This document shows, one piece after another, positions 7,795 to 16,474 of a DNA stretch of 64,000 nucleotides. The notes below the pieces were generated by a model that saw only the letters and a list, made by a program, of their open reading frames with translations, was not told the DNA's origin and searched no databases. Origin of the DNA: Bordetella genomosp. 1 (GTDB lineage Bacteria; Pseudomonadota; Gammaproteobacteria; Burkholderiales; Burkholderiaceae_B); NCBI RefSeq assembly GCF_002261335.1, contig NZ_NEVL01000001.1, forward strand, positions 868,001 through 932,000. The letters run 5' to 3'. Each line of letters opens with the position of its first letter. Positions within the stretch are counted from its first letter, which is position 1. The translations under genes were made by a program, and so were the position numbers.

Positions 7795-8430
7795 TCAGAA
7801 CTGCAGGCGGCCGAACACGAACAGCACGTTGCCGTTGTCGCGGATGCGCGGGATGTAGGTCGCGTACAGCATCGAGTTGCGGTAGCCGGCGCCCACCAGC
7901 GGCAGGATGCCGGGGAAGGGCATGTAGTTGCGGAATTCGCTGCGGGCCGTGACGAACACGGTGTAGCCCGCGCCCAGCTTGAAGTTCTCGCTGAGGTTGC
8001 CGATCTTCATGAAGGCATAGCCCGCCACCGGTTCGACCTTGCGGTAGGAGTCGCGAAAGGCCATCGCGTAGAGGCCGTGCCAGTCGCCGTCTTCATCGTA
8101 GAAGCTGCGGCCCAGGCCGCCGCCCCAGGTCTTTTCGTTGAAGCTGCGGATGCGGCTGGCGGGATATTTGGAGCGGTTGTGCCAGGCCCAGCCGGACACG
8201 TAGAGGTCGTTGTTGCCCTCGGTCCAGATCTGGTCGAGGCGGTGGCAGGCGGTTTCGAGGATGCCTACGCAGGCCTGGGCGGAAAACGAGGATGCGGCGA
8301 GAAGGGCGGCGAGCAGGAAACGACGGACGAACGAGGACCACGCATGGCCGGGACGGGCATGCAGAACAGTAGCGAGAAAGTGCGGCACGGGACGTGAGGC
8401 GAACCGCTGCAACCGGGAACCCACTTCCAC
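7795..8430 (-). CDS. Lipid A palmitoyltransferase PagP, copy 2
   Basis: A 211-residue paralogue of the gene downstream. Signal peptide ends FSAQA-CVG. His (WAWHNR) and Asp-Ser (FRDSYRKVEP) of the active site, WGGGLG, the PFPGILPLVGAGY turn and the C-terminal aromatic end (FGRLQF) are kept. The two copies are nearly the same in the barrel core and differ in the N-terminus and in surface-loop residues. It has its own 5' region rather than being tightly coupled to copy 1. Which copy is ancestral cannot be told here. Confidence 0.94.
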   Translation of the reverse strand: MEVGSRLQRFASRPVPHFLATVLHARPGHAWSSFVRRFLLAALLAASSFSAQACVGILETACHRLDQIWTEGNNDLYVSGWAWHNRSKYPASRIRSFNEKTWGGGLGRSFYDEDGDWHGLYAMAFRDSYRKVEPVAGYAFMKIGNLSENFKLGAGYTVFVTARSEFRNYMPFPGILPLVGAGYRNSMLYATYIPRIRDNGNVLFVFGRLQF

Positions 8431-8594
8431 GGCGCTGGCGGCGGGGGTGAACAGCCGATCAAGAAGTTATGAGGAGGCCGAACTGTACCCTGCGAAGTTG
8501 GCTATGTTGTGTCATACATTCGCAAACTTGCAGTCAACTTCTTTGATCTTCGAGAATATCGGCAAGTTTATTTGGTAACAGCCGTGCGTCCGAC

Positions 8595-8899
8595 GGGTGT
8601 CAGACTACGTTTTTGGCGGATCGGGGGCGCGGACAGGGGGCGCAGCTTCGGCGCAGGCGAAGGTCCAGGAAAAGGTGTCAGACTGCATTTTCCGAGGCGA
8701 TCGGAGGTCCCGGAACGGGTGTAGAAAAGGTGTCAGACTGCATTTTTCGCGAACACGGCCGGGGTGCTTGCGGCGATCTCCCGCGCGAAAATGCAGTCTG
8801 ACACCTTTTCCTCGCGGTGCGCGGTGCAGCCTGCCAACTCCCAAACCTCGGGAAATTGCAGTCTGACACCTTTTCAAAAATGCAGTCTGACACCTTTTC
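8595..8899. repeat. REP-like array: three forward then three inverted copies of GTGTCAGACTGCATTTT
   Basis: Between pagP copy 2 and mgtE, a ~25-bp unit with core GTGTCAGACTGCATTTT, flanked by GAAAAG on its 5' side, occurs forward at 8595-8620 (degenerate), 8669-8694 and 8724-8749, and inverted at 8786-8810, 8851-8875 and 8876-8899. The array is mirror-symmetric about ~8767. The inner pair alone can form a stem of about 22 bp. Spacing is irregular (24-74 bp). No gene is seen in 8431-8953. The unit and pairing resemble REP sequences mobilised by RAYT transposases, but no RAYT gene is in the window. Confidence 0.85.
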
Positions 8900-8953
8900 G
8901 ACGGCAGTCCGACGCCGCTGCGGGGCCGGCTCTTCCCGAACGCCGCTCCCGCC

Positions 8954-10426
8954 TCAGAGCAGGAACAGCGTGGCCAGGCCGAGGAAGATGAAGAAGCCGA
9001 GCGAGTCGGTGGCGAAGGTGAGCAGCACCGACGAGCCGATGGCGGGGTCCTTGCCGAAGCGGGCGCGCACCATGGGCACGAGCACGCCGACCGAGGCGCC
9101 GACGAGCATGTTGCAGATCATCGCCGCCATCATCACGACCGCGATCGCGATCGAGCCGGAGATGCCCCAGGCAAACAGCGCGGCGACGACGCTGCCGCAC
9201 AGCCCCACCAGCAGCGTGACCAGCATCTCGCGCTTGACCAGCTGCCAGAGATTGCGACCGGTGATGCGGCCCATCGCCAGCGCGCGGATGATCATCGTCA
9301 TCGTCTGGTTGCCGGAGTTGCCGCCGATGCCGGCCACGATGGACATCAGGAAGGCGAGGATCACGATGTGGCTCACCGTGTCTTCGAAGCGTGAGGCGAC
9401 GAACGAGGCGGTGGCCGCGGTACAGAGGTTGAACAGCAGCCAGGGCGCGCGGTTGCGCAGCGCGGCCGCCACCGGCGCGAAGATGTCTTCCTCCTGCATA
9501 CCGGCACGCGACAGCGCCTGCTCCTGCGAGTCTTCGCGCATCACGTCCACCACGTCGGCGATCGTGACGCGGCCGATCAGCCGGCCCTGGTCGTCGATCA
9601 CCGGTGCGGACACGAGGTCGTAGCGTTCGAAGGCGCCGGCCGCGTCGGCGTCGGAGTCGAGCGGGTTCAGCGCGAGGTAGTCGGTGTTCATGACCGGCCG
9701 CACCTCGGTGTCGGGCTCGCTCACCAGCAGGGTCGAGATCGGCAGCACGCCCTGCAGCTTGTCCTGGCGGTCGACCACGAAGATCTGGTCGGTGTGGTCG
9801 GGCAGCTCGTGCAGGCGGCGAAGATAGCGCAGCACCACCTCCAGCGTCACGTCTTCGCGCACCCGGACCATTTCGAAGTCCATGATGGCGCCGACGCTGT
9901 CTTCGGGATAGCCCATGGCCTCGAGCAGCTGGGCGCGTTCCTCGTCGGTGAGGCCCTTCTGCACTTCGGCCACCACGTCGGGCGGCAGGTCGGGCGCGAG
10001 ATCCGCGATCTCGTCGGCATCCATGTTGCCGGTGGCCGCGACCAGGTCCTGGCGGTCCATCGCCTCGATCAGCGACTCGCGCACCCAGTCTTCGACCTCG
10101 AGCAGCACGTCGGCGTCGTGCGACGACTCGACCAGGCGCCAGACGGTCTGGCGCTGGTCCTTGGGCAGCGACTCCAGGATGAAGGCGATGTCGGCCGGAT
10201 GCAGGTTGTTGACCAGTGCGGTCAGCTCGGCCTCGTGCTGGCGATGCACCAGGTCCTCGACCAGGTGCGCCTTGTTGTCACCCTGCTCCTGGCGATGCAC
10301 CAGGTCTTCGACGAGCTGCTGCCGGCGCAAGCATTCCTGCACCTCTTCGAGCGCATGCTGGGCGTCTTCGGGATCGAGCCGGCGCGGCGTCGGCGGCGCT
10401 TTTTGCTGTGCGGCGGACTGCGTCAT
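8954..10426 (-). CDS. mgtE: Magnesium transporter MgtE
   Basis: 490 residues. An N-terminal cytosolic domain (to ~residue 180) and two CBS domains (~180-305, e.g. VRPVMNTDYLALNPLDS) act as the Mg2+ sensor. About five membrane helices follow (from ~330), with the conserved GGNSGNQT and the pore Asp segment near the C-terminus (LLTFATDSLGFFIFLG). It imports Mg2+ as a gated homodimeric channel. The N-terminus carries two copies of LVEDLVHRQ about 17 residues apart. It is followed by the REP-like array. Confidence 0.96.
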   Translation of the reverse strand: MTQSAAQQKAPPTPRRLDPEDAQHALEEVQECLRRQQLVEDLVHRQEQGDNKAHLVEDLVHRQHEAELTALVNNLHPADIAFILESLPKDQRQTVWRLVESSHDADVLLEVEDWVRESLIEAMDRQDLVAATGNMDADEIADLAPDLPPDVVAEVQKGLTDEERAQLLEAMGYPEDSVGAIMDFEMVRVREDVTLEVVLRYLRRLHELPDHTDQIFVVDRQDKLQGVLPISTLLVSEPDTEVRPVMNTDYLALNPLDSDADAAGAFERYDLVSAPVIDDQGRLIGRVTIADVVDVMREDSQEQALSRAGMQEEDIFAPVAAALRNRAPWLLFNLCTAATASFVASRFEDTVSHIVILAFLMSIVAGIGGNSGNQTMTMIIRALAMGRITGRNLWQLVKREMLVTLLVGLCGSVVAALFAWGISGSIAIAVVMMAAMICNMLVGASVGVLVPMVRARFGKDPAIGSSVLLTFATDSLGFFIFLGLATLFLL

Positions 10427-10435
10427 GCGGGCGGC

Positions 10436-10843
10436 TCAGAGAACGGGGAGCGGGCGGCTGCGGCGGGCTTCGTCGGTGGCGACGTAGGTGAGCGTGGCCT
10501 CGGTCACCTTGACCACTTCGGCGTCCAGGCGCTGGCGTTCGGCGTACACCTCCACGTCGACCGTGACCGACGTGGAGCCGGTCTTGACGATGCGGGCGTA
10601 GAGGCTGAGCAGGTCGCCCACGAACACGGGCTGCTTGAACTGGAACGCATTGACGGCCACCGTGGCCACGCGGCCCGCGGCGCGGCGCGCGGCCGGGATC
10701 GAGCCGGCGATGTCGACCTGCGACATGATCCAGCCGCCGAAGACGTCGCCGTGGATGTTGGCGTCGGCCGGCATGGGCATGACGCGCAGTACGGGTTCGC
10801 GGCCGGCGGGCAATTGGGTATAGGTATTCTTGGGCGCTGTCAT
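10436..10843 (-). CDS. Acyl-CoA thioesterase, hotdog fold (YciA-like)
   Basis: A 135-residue single hotdog domain with NIHGDVFGGWIMSQVD, where the Asp/Asn residues form the active site in YciA-type thioesterases, and the FQFKQPVFVGDLLSLYARI strand. It hydrolyses acyl-CoA in the cytosol; chain preference is unknown. It lies 9 bp upstream of mgtE on the same strand, so the two are likely cotranscribed, with no obvious functional link. Confidence 0.9.
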   Translation of the reverse strand: MTAPKNTYTQLPAGREPVLRVMPMPADANIHGDVFGGWIMSQVDIAGSIPAARRAAGRVATVAVNAFQFKQPVFVGDLLSLYARIVKTGSTSVTVDVEVYAERQRLDAEVVKVTEATLTYVATDEARRSRPLPVL

Positions 10844-10927
10844 GGCCGGCTCCTGGTATGCAACCGACCGATTATGCAGGAAAAATGCGACACCGGCGCG
10901 CGCGTGCGCCGGTGGGCCCGCAAGGCC

Positions 10928-11983
10928 TCAGGCCACCAGTTTGACGAGGCCGTAACCGCCCAGGATCAGCCAGGCATACAGCACCAGCCCGAGCACCAGC
11001 ACGCGCGCGCCGGCCTTGCGGATCTGCGCGAAGCGGGTTTCGATGCCGAGCGCGGTCATGGCCATCGTGAGCGCAAACACATCGAGGCGGCGGATCGCGT
11101 TGACCACGTCGGGCGGCAGCACCTGCAGCGAGTTGACGATGGCCAGCGCCAGGAAACCGATGGCGAACCACGGCACCGGCAGCTTGCCGGCGCCAGCCTG
11201 GGCGCCGCCCTCGCGGCGCGCGGCGGCGCGCAGCCACAGGCCCAGCACCAGCAGCACCGGCACCAGCAGCGCCACGCGGGTCATCTTGACGATGGTCGCG
11301 ACCTCGGTGGTGGCGGGATCGATGTTGCTGGCCGCGCCCACCACCTGCGCCACTTCGTGGATGGTGCCGCCGATGTAGATGCCCAGCGCCTGGGTGTCGA
11401 ACGTGAGCCAGCCCGCGTGATAGGCGATGGGGTAGAGGAACATCGACAGCGTGCCGAACAGCACCACGGTCGCCACGGCGACGGCGCTCTTGTGGGGCGC
11501 CGCGCGCAAGGTCGGTTCGAAGGCCAGCACGGCGGCCGCGCCGCAGATCGCGCTGCCCGCGGAGGTGAGCAGCGCGGTGTCGCGGTCGAGCCCGAGCAGG
11601 CGCTGGCCCACCACGGCGCCGAGCACCAGCGTTCCCACCACCACCGCGACCGACACGGCGAGGCCGGGCAGGCCCACGGCCGCGATCTGCTGGATGCTGA
11701 TGTTCAGGCCGTAGAACGCGACCGCGATGCGCAGCAGGCGGCGGGCGGTGAAGTTGACGCCCGCGCTCCAGTCGGCCGGCATGGTGCCGCGCAGGAAGTT
11801 GCCATAAAGCATGCCGCAGACGATGCCGACCACGAGCGGCGAGAAGCCCATGCCGCGGATGAAGGGCAGGTCGGCCAGCTGCACCACGGCGCCGGCCATC
11901 AGGGCGACGAACAGCACCCCATTGAGTTTGTCGCGCCAGGGCGTGGCGGCGGGAAGCGGGGCGGCGGCGGAGGCGGTGCTCAT
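10928..11983 (-). CDS. yeiH: YeiH/UPF0324 family putative sulfate exporter
   Basis: A 351-residue membrane protein with about ten hydrophobic segments. GIVCGMLYGN, FYGLNISIQQI, SAGSAICGAAAV and GIYIGGTIHEVAQVVGAA are hallmarks of the YeiH/Cons_hypoth698 family. Members have been linked to sulfate or sulfonate export, but direct proof is thin. It is divergent from a LysR gene over an AT-rich 109-bp gap, the arrangement also seen for yeiH-yeiE in enterobacteria, which suggests control by that regulator. Confidence 0.88.
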   Translation of the reverse strand: MSTASAAAPLPAATPWRDKLNGVLFVALMAGAVVQLADLPFIRGMGFSPLVVGIVCGMLYGNFLRGTMPADWSAGVNFTARRLLRIAVAFYGLNISIQQIAAVGLPGLAVSVAVVVGTLVLGAVVGQRLLGLDRDTALLTSAGSAICGAAAVLAFEPTLRAAPHKSAVAVATVVLFGTLSMFLYPIAYHAGWLTFDTQALGIYIGGTIHEVAQVVGAASNIDPATTEVATIVKMTRVALLVPVLLVLGLWLRAAARREGGAQAGAGKLPVPWFAIGFLALAIVNSLQVLPPDVVNAIRRLDVFALTMAMTALGIETRFAQIRKAGARVLVLGLVLYAWLILGGYGLVKLVA

Positions 11984-11990
11984 GATTAAA

Positions 11991-12050
11991 AAAGATATTT
12001 AAATAACTGGAAGAAATATTAGGTCGCCCGGCGTTATTTGAAAAATCTTT
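11991..12050. promoter_or_regulatory. Inverted repeat in the yeiH/LysR divergent promoter
   Basis: The arms AAAGATATTTAAATAAC (11991-12007) and GTTATTTGAAAAATCTTT (12033-12050) are near-complementary, 25 bp apart, in a gap that is strikingly AT-rich for this genome. Position, symmetry and the divergent arrangement fit a LysR-type binding region serving both genes. Exact promoter elements are not resolved because several AT-rich -10-like sequences overlap. Confidence 0.55.
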
Positions 12051-12092
12051 TATTAAAATATTTAATATCGGGTTTTTGGATATCGAGCTCCT

Positions 12093-12980
12093 ATGACGCC
12101 CGATCAGCTGCTCAGCTTTGCCGCCGTGGCCGACGCGGGCAACATCAGCCGCGCCGCGGCCGCCCTGCATCTGTCGCAACCCGCGCTGTCCGGCCAGCTG
12201 CGCGCCCTGCAGGACTGGTTTGGCGAGCCCCTGTACCGCCGCAGCGGCCACGGCGTCGTCCTCACGGAGGCCGGCGAGCGGCTGGCCGTGCAGGCGCGCG
12301 CGCTGCGCCAGGTCTACGGCCAGGCCCGCGCGGTGCGCGACGCCTGGCGCGGCCTCGAAACGGGCTCCCTGCGCCTGGGCGCGAGCACCACGCCCGCGAG
12401 CTATCTGCTGCCGGGCCTGGTGGCCGACTTTCGCGCCCGCCATCCGGCGGTGGGGCTGCACCTGTCCGATGGCAACACGCGCGAGATCGTCGAGCGGCTG
12501 TCAGTGCTGGACCTGGCCTTCATCGAGGGCGAGGTGCCCACCGGCCTGCCCGCCGACACCGAGGTGCACGCCTGGCGCCAGGATGAGGTCGTGGCCATCG
12601 TGCGCGCCGACCATGCGCTGGCGGGCAAAAGCGGCGCGACCCTGCGCGATCTTTCGCGCTCGCCACTGGTGATGCGCGAGCCCGGCTCGGGCGTGCGGCG
12701 GCTGGTCGAACGCGCCTACGCGCTGGCGGGCCTGGAGCCCGCGATCGGGCTGGAGCTGGCGGGCGTGGAGGGCGTGAAACAAGCCGTGCGCGCCGGGCTG
12801 GGCGTGGGCTTCGTGTCCATCATGTCGATGCAGCACGAAGACGGCAGCCTGGCCGTGCTGCGCCTGCTGCCCCGGCCCCTCACGCGCACGCTCAGCATCC
12901 TGGTGCCGCACGCCGGCGCGAGCGCGCGTGCCGCGCAGCGCTTCCTGGCCACCTGCCTGGCCTTGCCCGCGCCCGCCTGA
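12093..12980 (+). CDS. LysR family transcriptional regulator next to yeiH
   Basis: 295 residues. The N-terminal winged HTH (LLSFAAVADAGNISRAAAALHLSQPALSGQLRAL, given here in outline) is followed by a LysR substrate-binding domain from ~residue 90. It is divergent from yeiH and likely controls it; the arrangement resembles YeiE, but orthology cannot be claimed without an alignment. The effector is unknown. Confidence 0.92.
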   Translation: MTPDQLLSFAAVADAGNISRAAAALHLSQPALSGQLRALQDWFGEPLYRRSGHGVVLTEAGERLAVQARALRQVYGQARAVRDAWRGLETGSLRLGASTTPASYLLPGLVADFRARHPAVGLHLSDGNTREIVERLSVLDLAFIEGEVPTGLPADTEVHAWRQDEVVAIVRADHALAGKSGATLRDLSRSPLVMREPGSGVRRLVERAYALAGLEPAIGLELAGVEGVKQAVRAGLGVGFVSIMSMQHEDGSLAVLRLLPRPLTRTLSILVPHAGASARAAQRFLATCLALPAPA

Positions 12981-13020
12981 CGGCCCCGATCCTCTGCGCG
13001 CGCAACCGATACGCGCGCAA

Positions 13021-13815
13021 TCAACGCCACTGGCGCGGCGCGCTGCCCAACTGGCGATGGAACATCGCGGTGAAGGCGCTCGGGCTCTGGTAGCCGAGGT
13101 CCAGCGCCACGGTGGTCACGGCGGCACCCTCGGCCAGGCGGCGCACCGCCTCCAGCAGGCGCGCCTGCTGCACCCAGCGCGGATAGGTGAGGCCGGTCTC
13201 GTCGAGAAAGCGCCGGTACAGCGTGCGCGTGCTCACCGCCAGGCGCGCGGCCGCCTCGCGTGGCGCCAGGGGCTGGCTCAGGTCCGCCAGCAGCGCCTCG
13301 CACAGGGATCGCAGCGCGGGGCTGGCCGGCAGCGGCAGATCGAAGGCGCGCGGCTCGAGCCGGCCCAGCTCGGCCAGCAGCAAGGTGCTGAGCGCGTCGT
13401 GATCGGCGGGGGCGGTGCGATGGCTTGCCGACACGCCCGCCTCCGTGATGCGCACCACCAGCTCGCGCATCAGCGGCGTCACTTCCAGCACCGCGCAATC
13501 CTCGGGCAGCGTCGTCACCAGCCCGGCGTCGATATAGAGGCTCCGCATGTCCACCGTGCTGGTCATGCGGATCGCATGCACGGTGCCGGCCGGGATCCAG
13601 AGCGCCCGCGTGGGCGGCACGATCCAGAGCCGGCGCGGCGTGGAGACCCGCATCACCCCTTGCGAGGCATAGAGCAGCTGTGCGCGCTCGTGCCAGTGCG
13701 GCTCGATGTCGTAGTCGGCGGCCAGCTGCCGGCGGCGCGTCGTGATGCCGGGCGCGTCGGGGTAGGACACGCTGATGATGGTGGCGCCGGAGTTGGCGCC
13801 GTGCGGTTTGTCCAT
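13021..13815 (-). CDS. AraC family regulator with cupin sensor (NimR-like)
   Basis: 264 residues: an N-terminal cupin (HWHERAQLLYASQGVMRV, PPTRALWIPAGTVHAI) and a C-terminal double HTH from ~residue 165 ending FHRQLGSAPRQWR. This domain order and the IPAG motif match the NimR/YdeC-type group that usually regulates a divergently encoded exporter. Exactly such a gene, an MFS transporter, starts 103 bp away on the other strand. The perfect palindrome TATCGCGATA overlaps its start codon (13815-13824), and GTTTC-AGTC-GAAAC follows, both candidate operators. Confidence 0.9.
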   Translation of the reverse strand: MDKPHGANSGATIISVSYPDAPGITTRRRQLAADYDIEPHWHERAQLLYASQGVMRVSTPRRLWIVPPTRALWIPAGTVHAIRMTSTVDMRSLYIDAGLVTTLPEDCAVLEVTPLMRELVVRITEAGVSASHRTAPADHDALSTLLLAELGRLEPRAFDLPLPASPALRSLCEALLADLSQPLAPREAAARLAVSTRTLYRRFLDETGLTYPRWVQQARLLEAVRRLAEGAAVTTVALDLGYQSPSAFTAMFHRQLGSAPRQWR

Positions 13816-13918
13816 ATCGCGATAGTTTCAGTCGAAACCGAGAAAGACAGAATAACCGCTCCTGGGCACACTGGCGCCGTCCGGCCTGCACCCTGGCCGC
13901 CACCTTCGGATTCTCCTC

Positions 13919-15142
13919 ATGTCCGCCATCGATTCCCCCGCCCGGCCGTTCGCCCGCCCGGTCACGCTGCTGCTCAACATCGCGCACGCGATCGACCATA
14001 TGTTCCTGCTCATCTTCGCGGCCGCGGTCGGCACCATTGCCGCCGACTTCGGCTTCGCGCAATGGGAAGACCTGATGCCCTACGGCGTGGCCGCGTTCTT
14101 CCTGTTCGGCATCGGCTCCTGGCCCGCCGGCCGGCTCGGCGACCTGTGGGGGCGGCGCCGCATGATGCTGCTGTTCTTCTTCGGCATCGGCGGCGCGGCC
14201 CTGCTGTGTGCCTTCACGCAGAATGCCTGGCAACTGGCGGGGGCGCTGGCGCTGGTGGGCCTGTTCGCCGCGATCTACCACCCGGTCGGGATTCCGATGA
14301 TCGTGCAGCACGCGCCCAACCCCGGTGCGGTGATCGGCGTGAACGGCCTGGCCGGCAACCTGGGCGTGGCAGTGGCCGCGCTGGTCACCGGCCTGCTGGT
14401 GCAGGCCTTCGGCTGGCGCGCGGCGTTCGCCGTGCCGGGCCTGTTCTCCATCGTGTGCGGCCTGGTGTTCATGCGGGTCTGCCCCGACGAGACCGAGCCG
14501 CCGTCCCGCCGCAAGAGCCGCGCGGCCGTCACGCTGCCGCCGCAGGCGCTGGCGCGCGCGTTCGCGGTCATGACGGCGGCGGCCGTGACCGGCAGCCTGC
14601 TCTTCAACTTCACCACCAACGGCAACGCGCAGCTGCTGGACGAGCGCCTGCGCGGCGTGGTCGAGGATCCGGTGTGGCTGGGGGCGCTGCTGGCCGGCAT
14701 CTATGTGGCCGCCTCGCTGACCCAGATCGTGGTGGGCCGGCTGATCGACCGCGTCTCGCTCAAGCCGCTGTATCTGAGCATCGCGCTCGCGCAGATCCCG
14801 CTGCTGCTGTGGGCGGCCTGGGCGCAGGGCTGGGCGCTCTATCTGGCGCTGCTGGGCGCCATGGTGTTCATCTTCGGCGCGATCCCGTTCACCGACGCGA
14901 TGATCGTGCGCTATGTCGACGACCGCAGCCGCTCGCGCGTGGCCGGCATGCGGCTGACCGTGTCGTTCGGCGTGAGCTCGCTGGCGGTGTGGCTGCTCGG
15001 ACCGGTGGTCAAGCAGGCCGGCTTCAACACCTTGCTGCTCGTGATGGCGGTGATCGCGGCCTGCACGGCGGCGATGGTGACGCTGCTGCCCGACGAGCGC
15101 ACGGCGGCGGCCGCACCCGCGCTCGAGCCCGACGCACGCTGA
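13919..15142 (+). CDS. MFS transporter
   Basis: A 407-residue major facilitator with 12 predicted membrane helices. The A-like loop is GRLGDLWGRRRMM, between helices 2 and 3. The divergent AraC regulator suggests inducible export or uptake of a small compound. The subfamily and substrate are not recognisable to me. A helix-5 region with the sequence GNLGVAVAALVTG is conserved in many exporters, but this does not fix the direction of transport. Confidence 0.88.
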   Translation: MSAIDSPARPFARPVTLLLNIAHAIDHMFLLIFAAAVGTIAADFGFAQWEDLMPYGVAAFFLFGIGSWPAGRLGDLWGRRRMMLLFFFGIGGAALLCAFTQNAWQLAGALALVGLFAAIYHPVGIPMIVQHAPNPGAVIGVNGLAGNLGVAVAALVTGLLVQAFGWRAAFAVPGLFSIVCGLVFMRVCPDETEPPSRRKSRAAVTLPPQALARAFAVMTAAAVTGSLLFNFTTNGNAQLLDERLRGVVEDPVWLGALLAGIYVAASLTQIVVGRLIDRVSLKPLYLSIALAQIPLLLWAAWAQGWALYLALLGAMVFIFGAIPFTDAMIVRYVDDRSRSRVAGMRLTVSFGVSSLAVWLLGPVVKQAGFNTLLLVMAVIAACTAAMVTLLPDERTAAAAPALEPDAR

Positions 15143-15151
15143 GCGCGCGCC

Positions 15152-15181
15152 AGGAAAAAAGCCCGGGCATCGCCCGGGCTG
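15152..15181 (-). terminator. Terminator of the M20 amidohydrolase gene
   Basis: On the minus strand AGCCCGGGC-(GAT-like loop)-GCCCGGGCT is followed by six T, a classic intrinsic terminator. It also lies just after the convergent MFS gene. Confidence 0.85.
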
Positions 15182-15200
15182 ATTCGTTGCGGCGTGCGGA

Positions 15201-16397
15201 TCAGGGCCGCGCCAGCCACTTGGTGGCCAGTTGCACCCAGTACGTGGCGCCCAGCGGCAGCAGCTCGTCGTTGAAGTCGTAGCTGCCGTTGTGCAGCATG
15301 CAGGGGCCGGCGCCGTGGCCGATGTCGCGATGGTCGCCCGTGCCGTTGCCGATCCAGACATACGCGCCCGGCTTCTCCAGCAGCATGAACGCGAAGTCTT
15401 CGGCGCCCATCGTGGGCTGCACGTTGTCGTTCACGTCGTCGGCGCCCACGATATCGCGCATCACATCGGCCGCGAAGGCGGCTTCGGCGGGATGGTTGAT
15501 GGTGGGCGGATAGTTGCGCTGGAACACGAACTCGACCTTGCAATCGAGCGCGGCGCAGGTGTGCTCGGCGATTTCCTTCATGCGGCGCTCGATCAGATCG
15601 AGCGTCTCGATGGTGAAGGTGCGCACAGTGCCGCGCATCACGGCCTCGTTGGGCACGACGTTGTCGGCGCTGCCGGTGTGGATCTGCGTGATGCTGAGCA
15701 CGGCGGCATCGAGCGGATTGCGGTTGCGCGTGATGATGGTCTGCAGGCTCTGCGCCAGCTGCACCGCCGTCATCACCGGGTCGACGCCGAGGTGCGGCAT
15801 GCCGGCATGCGAGCCCTTGCCGCGAATCGTGATGCAGAACTCGTTCGACGAGGCCATGATCGGGCCGGACGTGAGGCCGAACTGGCCGACCTTCATGCCG
15901 GGCCAGTTGTGCATGCCGAACACGGCTTCCATCGGGAAGCGCTCGAACAGGCCGTCGTCGATCATGCGCTTGGCGCCGCCGCCGCCTTCTTCGGCCGGCT
16001 GGAAAATCACGTAGACGATGCCGGCGAAGTCGCGATGCTGCGACAGATAGCGCGCCGCGCCCAGCAGCATGGCGGTGTGGCCGTCATGGCCACAGGCGTG
16101 CATCTTGCCCTGGTGCTTGCTGGCGTGCTCGAAGGTGTTGACCTCCTGCATCGGCAGCGCGTCGAGATCGGCGCGCAGGCCGACCGCGCGGGTGCCTTGC
16201 TGCGTGCCGCGGATGATGCCGACCACGCCGGTGCCGCCGAGGCCGCGATCGATCTCGATGCCCCAATCCTGCAGCTGCTTTGCGACGAGATCGGCGGTGC
16301 GGAATTCTTCGAAGGCCAGCTCAGGATGCGCGTGGATGTCGCGGCGCAGTGCTGCGATTTCCTGGCGCCAGGTCACGATGGGTTCGAGGAGATTCAT
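15201..16397 (-). CDS. M20 family amidohydrolase (hippurate hydrolase/aminoacylase type)
   Basis: 398 residues. Metal-binding and catalytic motifs are all present: HACGHDGHTAMLLGAA (~106-121), PAEEGGGGAKRMI, GKGSHAGMPHLGVDP in the lid domain, and MGAEDFAFM near the C-terminus. M20D enzymes cleave N-acyl amino acids or related amides with two metal ions. No signal peptide, so cytosolic. It is divergent from fadD, 77 bp apart. The true substrate cannot be told. Confidence 0.93.
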   Translation of the reverse strand: MNLLEPIVTWRQEIAALRRDIHAHPELAFEEFRTADLVAKQLQDWGIEIDRGLGGTGVVGIIRGTQQGTRAVGLRADLDALPMQEVNTFEHASKHQGKMHACGHDGHTAMLLGAARYLSQHRDFAGIVYVIFQPAEEGGGGAKRMIDDGLFERFPMEAVFGMHNWPGMKVGQFGLTSGPIMASSNEFCITIRGKGSHAGMPHLGVDPVMTAVQLAQSLQTIITRNRNPLDAAVLSITQIHTGSADNVVPNEAVMRGTVRTFTIETLDLIERRMKEIAEHTCAALDCKVEFVFQRNYPPTINHPAEAAFAADVMRDIVGADDVNDNVQPTMGAEDFAFMLLEKPGAYVWIGNGTGDHRDIGHGAGPCMLHNGSYDFNDELLPLGATYWVQLATKWLARP

Positions 16398-16474
16398 ACG
16401 AGGTTTGAAGTGCGTTGGGAACGATAGTTAAAGGGTATCATCAAACAAAATACGAAATAAGGGAGACAAACACC

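Noticed and set aside
8595-8899. CRISPR array
   Set aside because: Repeats occur in both orientations with irregular 24-74 bp spacing, and there are no cas genes.
12716-15361. Very long antisense open frames (e.g. 881 codons on the minus strand across the LysR/AraC/MFS region, and similar frames opposite many genes)
   Set aside because: They run opposite genes with clear domains and have Arg/Ala/His-rich, low-hydrophobicity products typical of GC-rich shadow frames.
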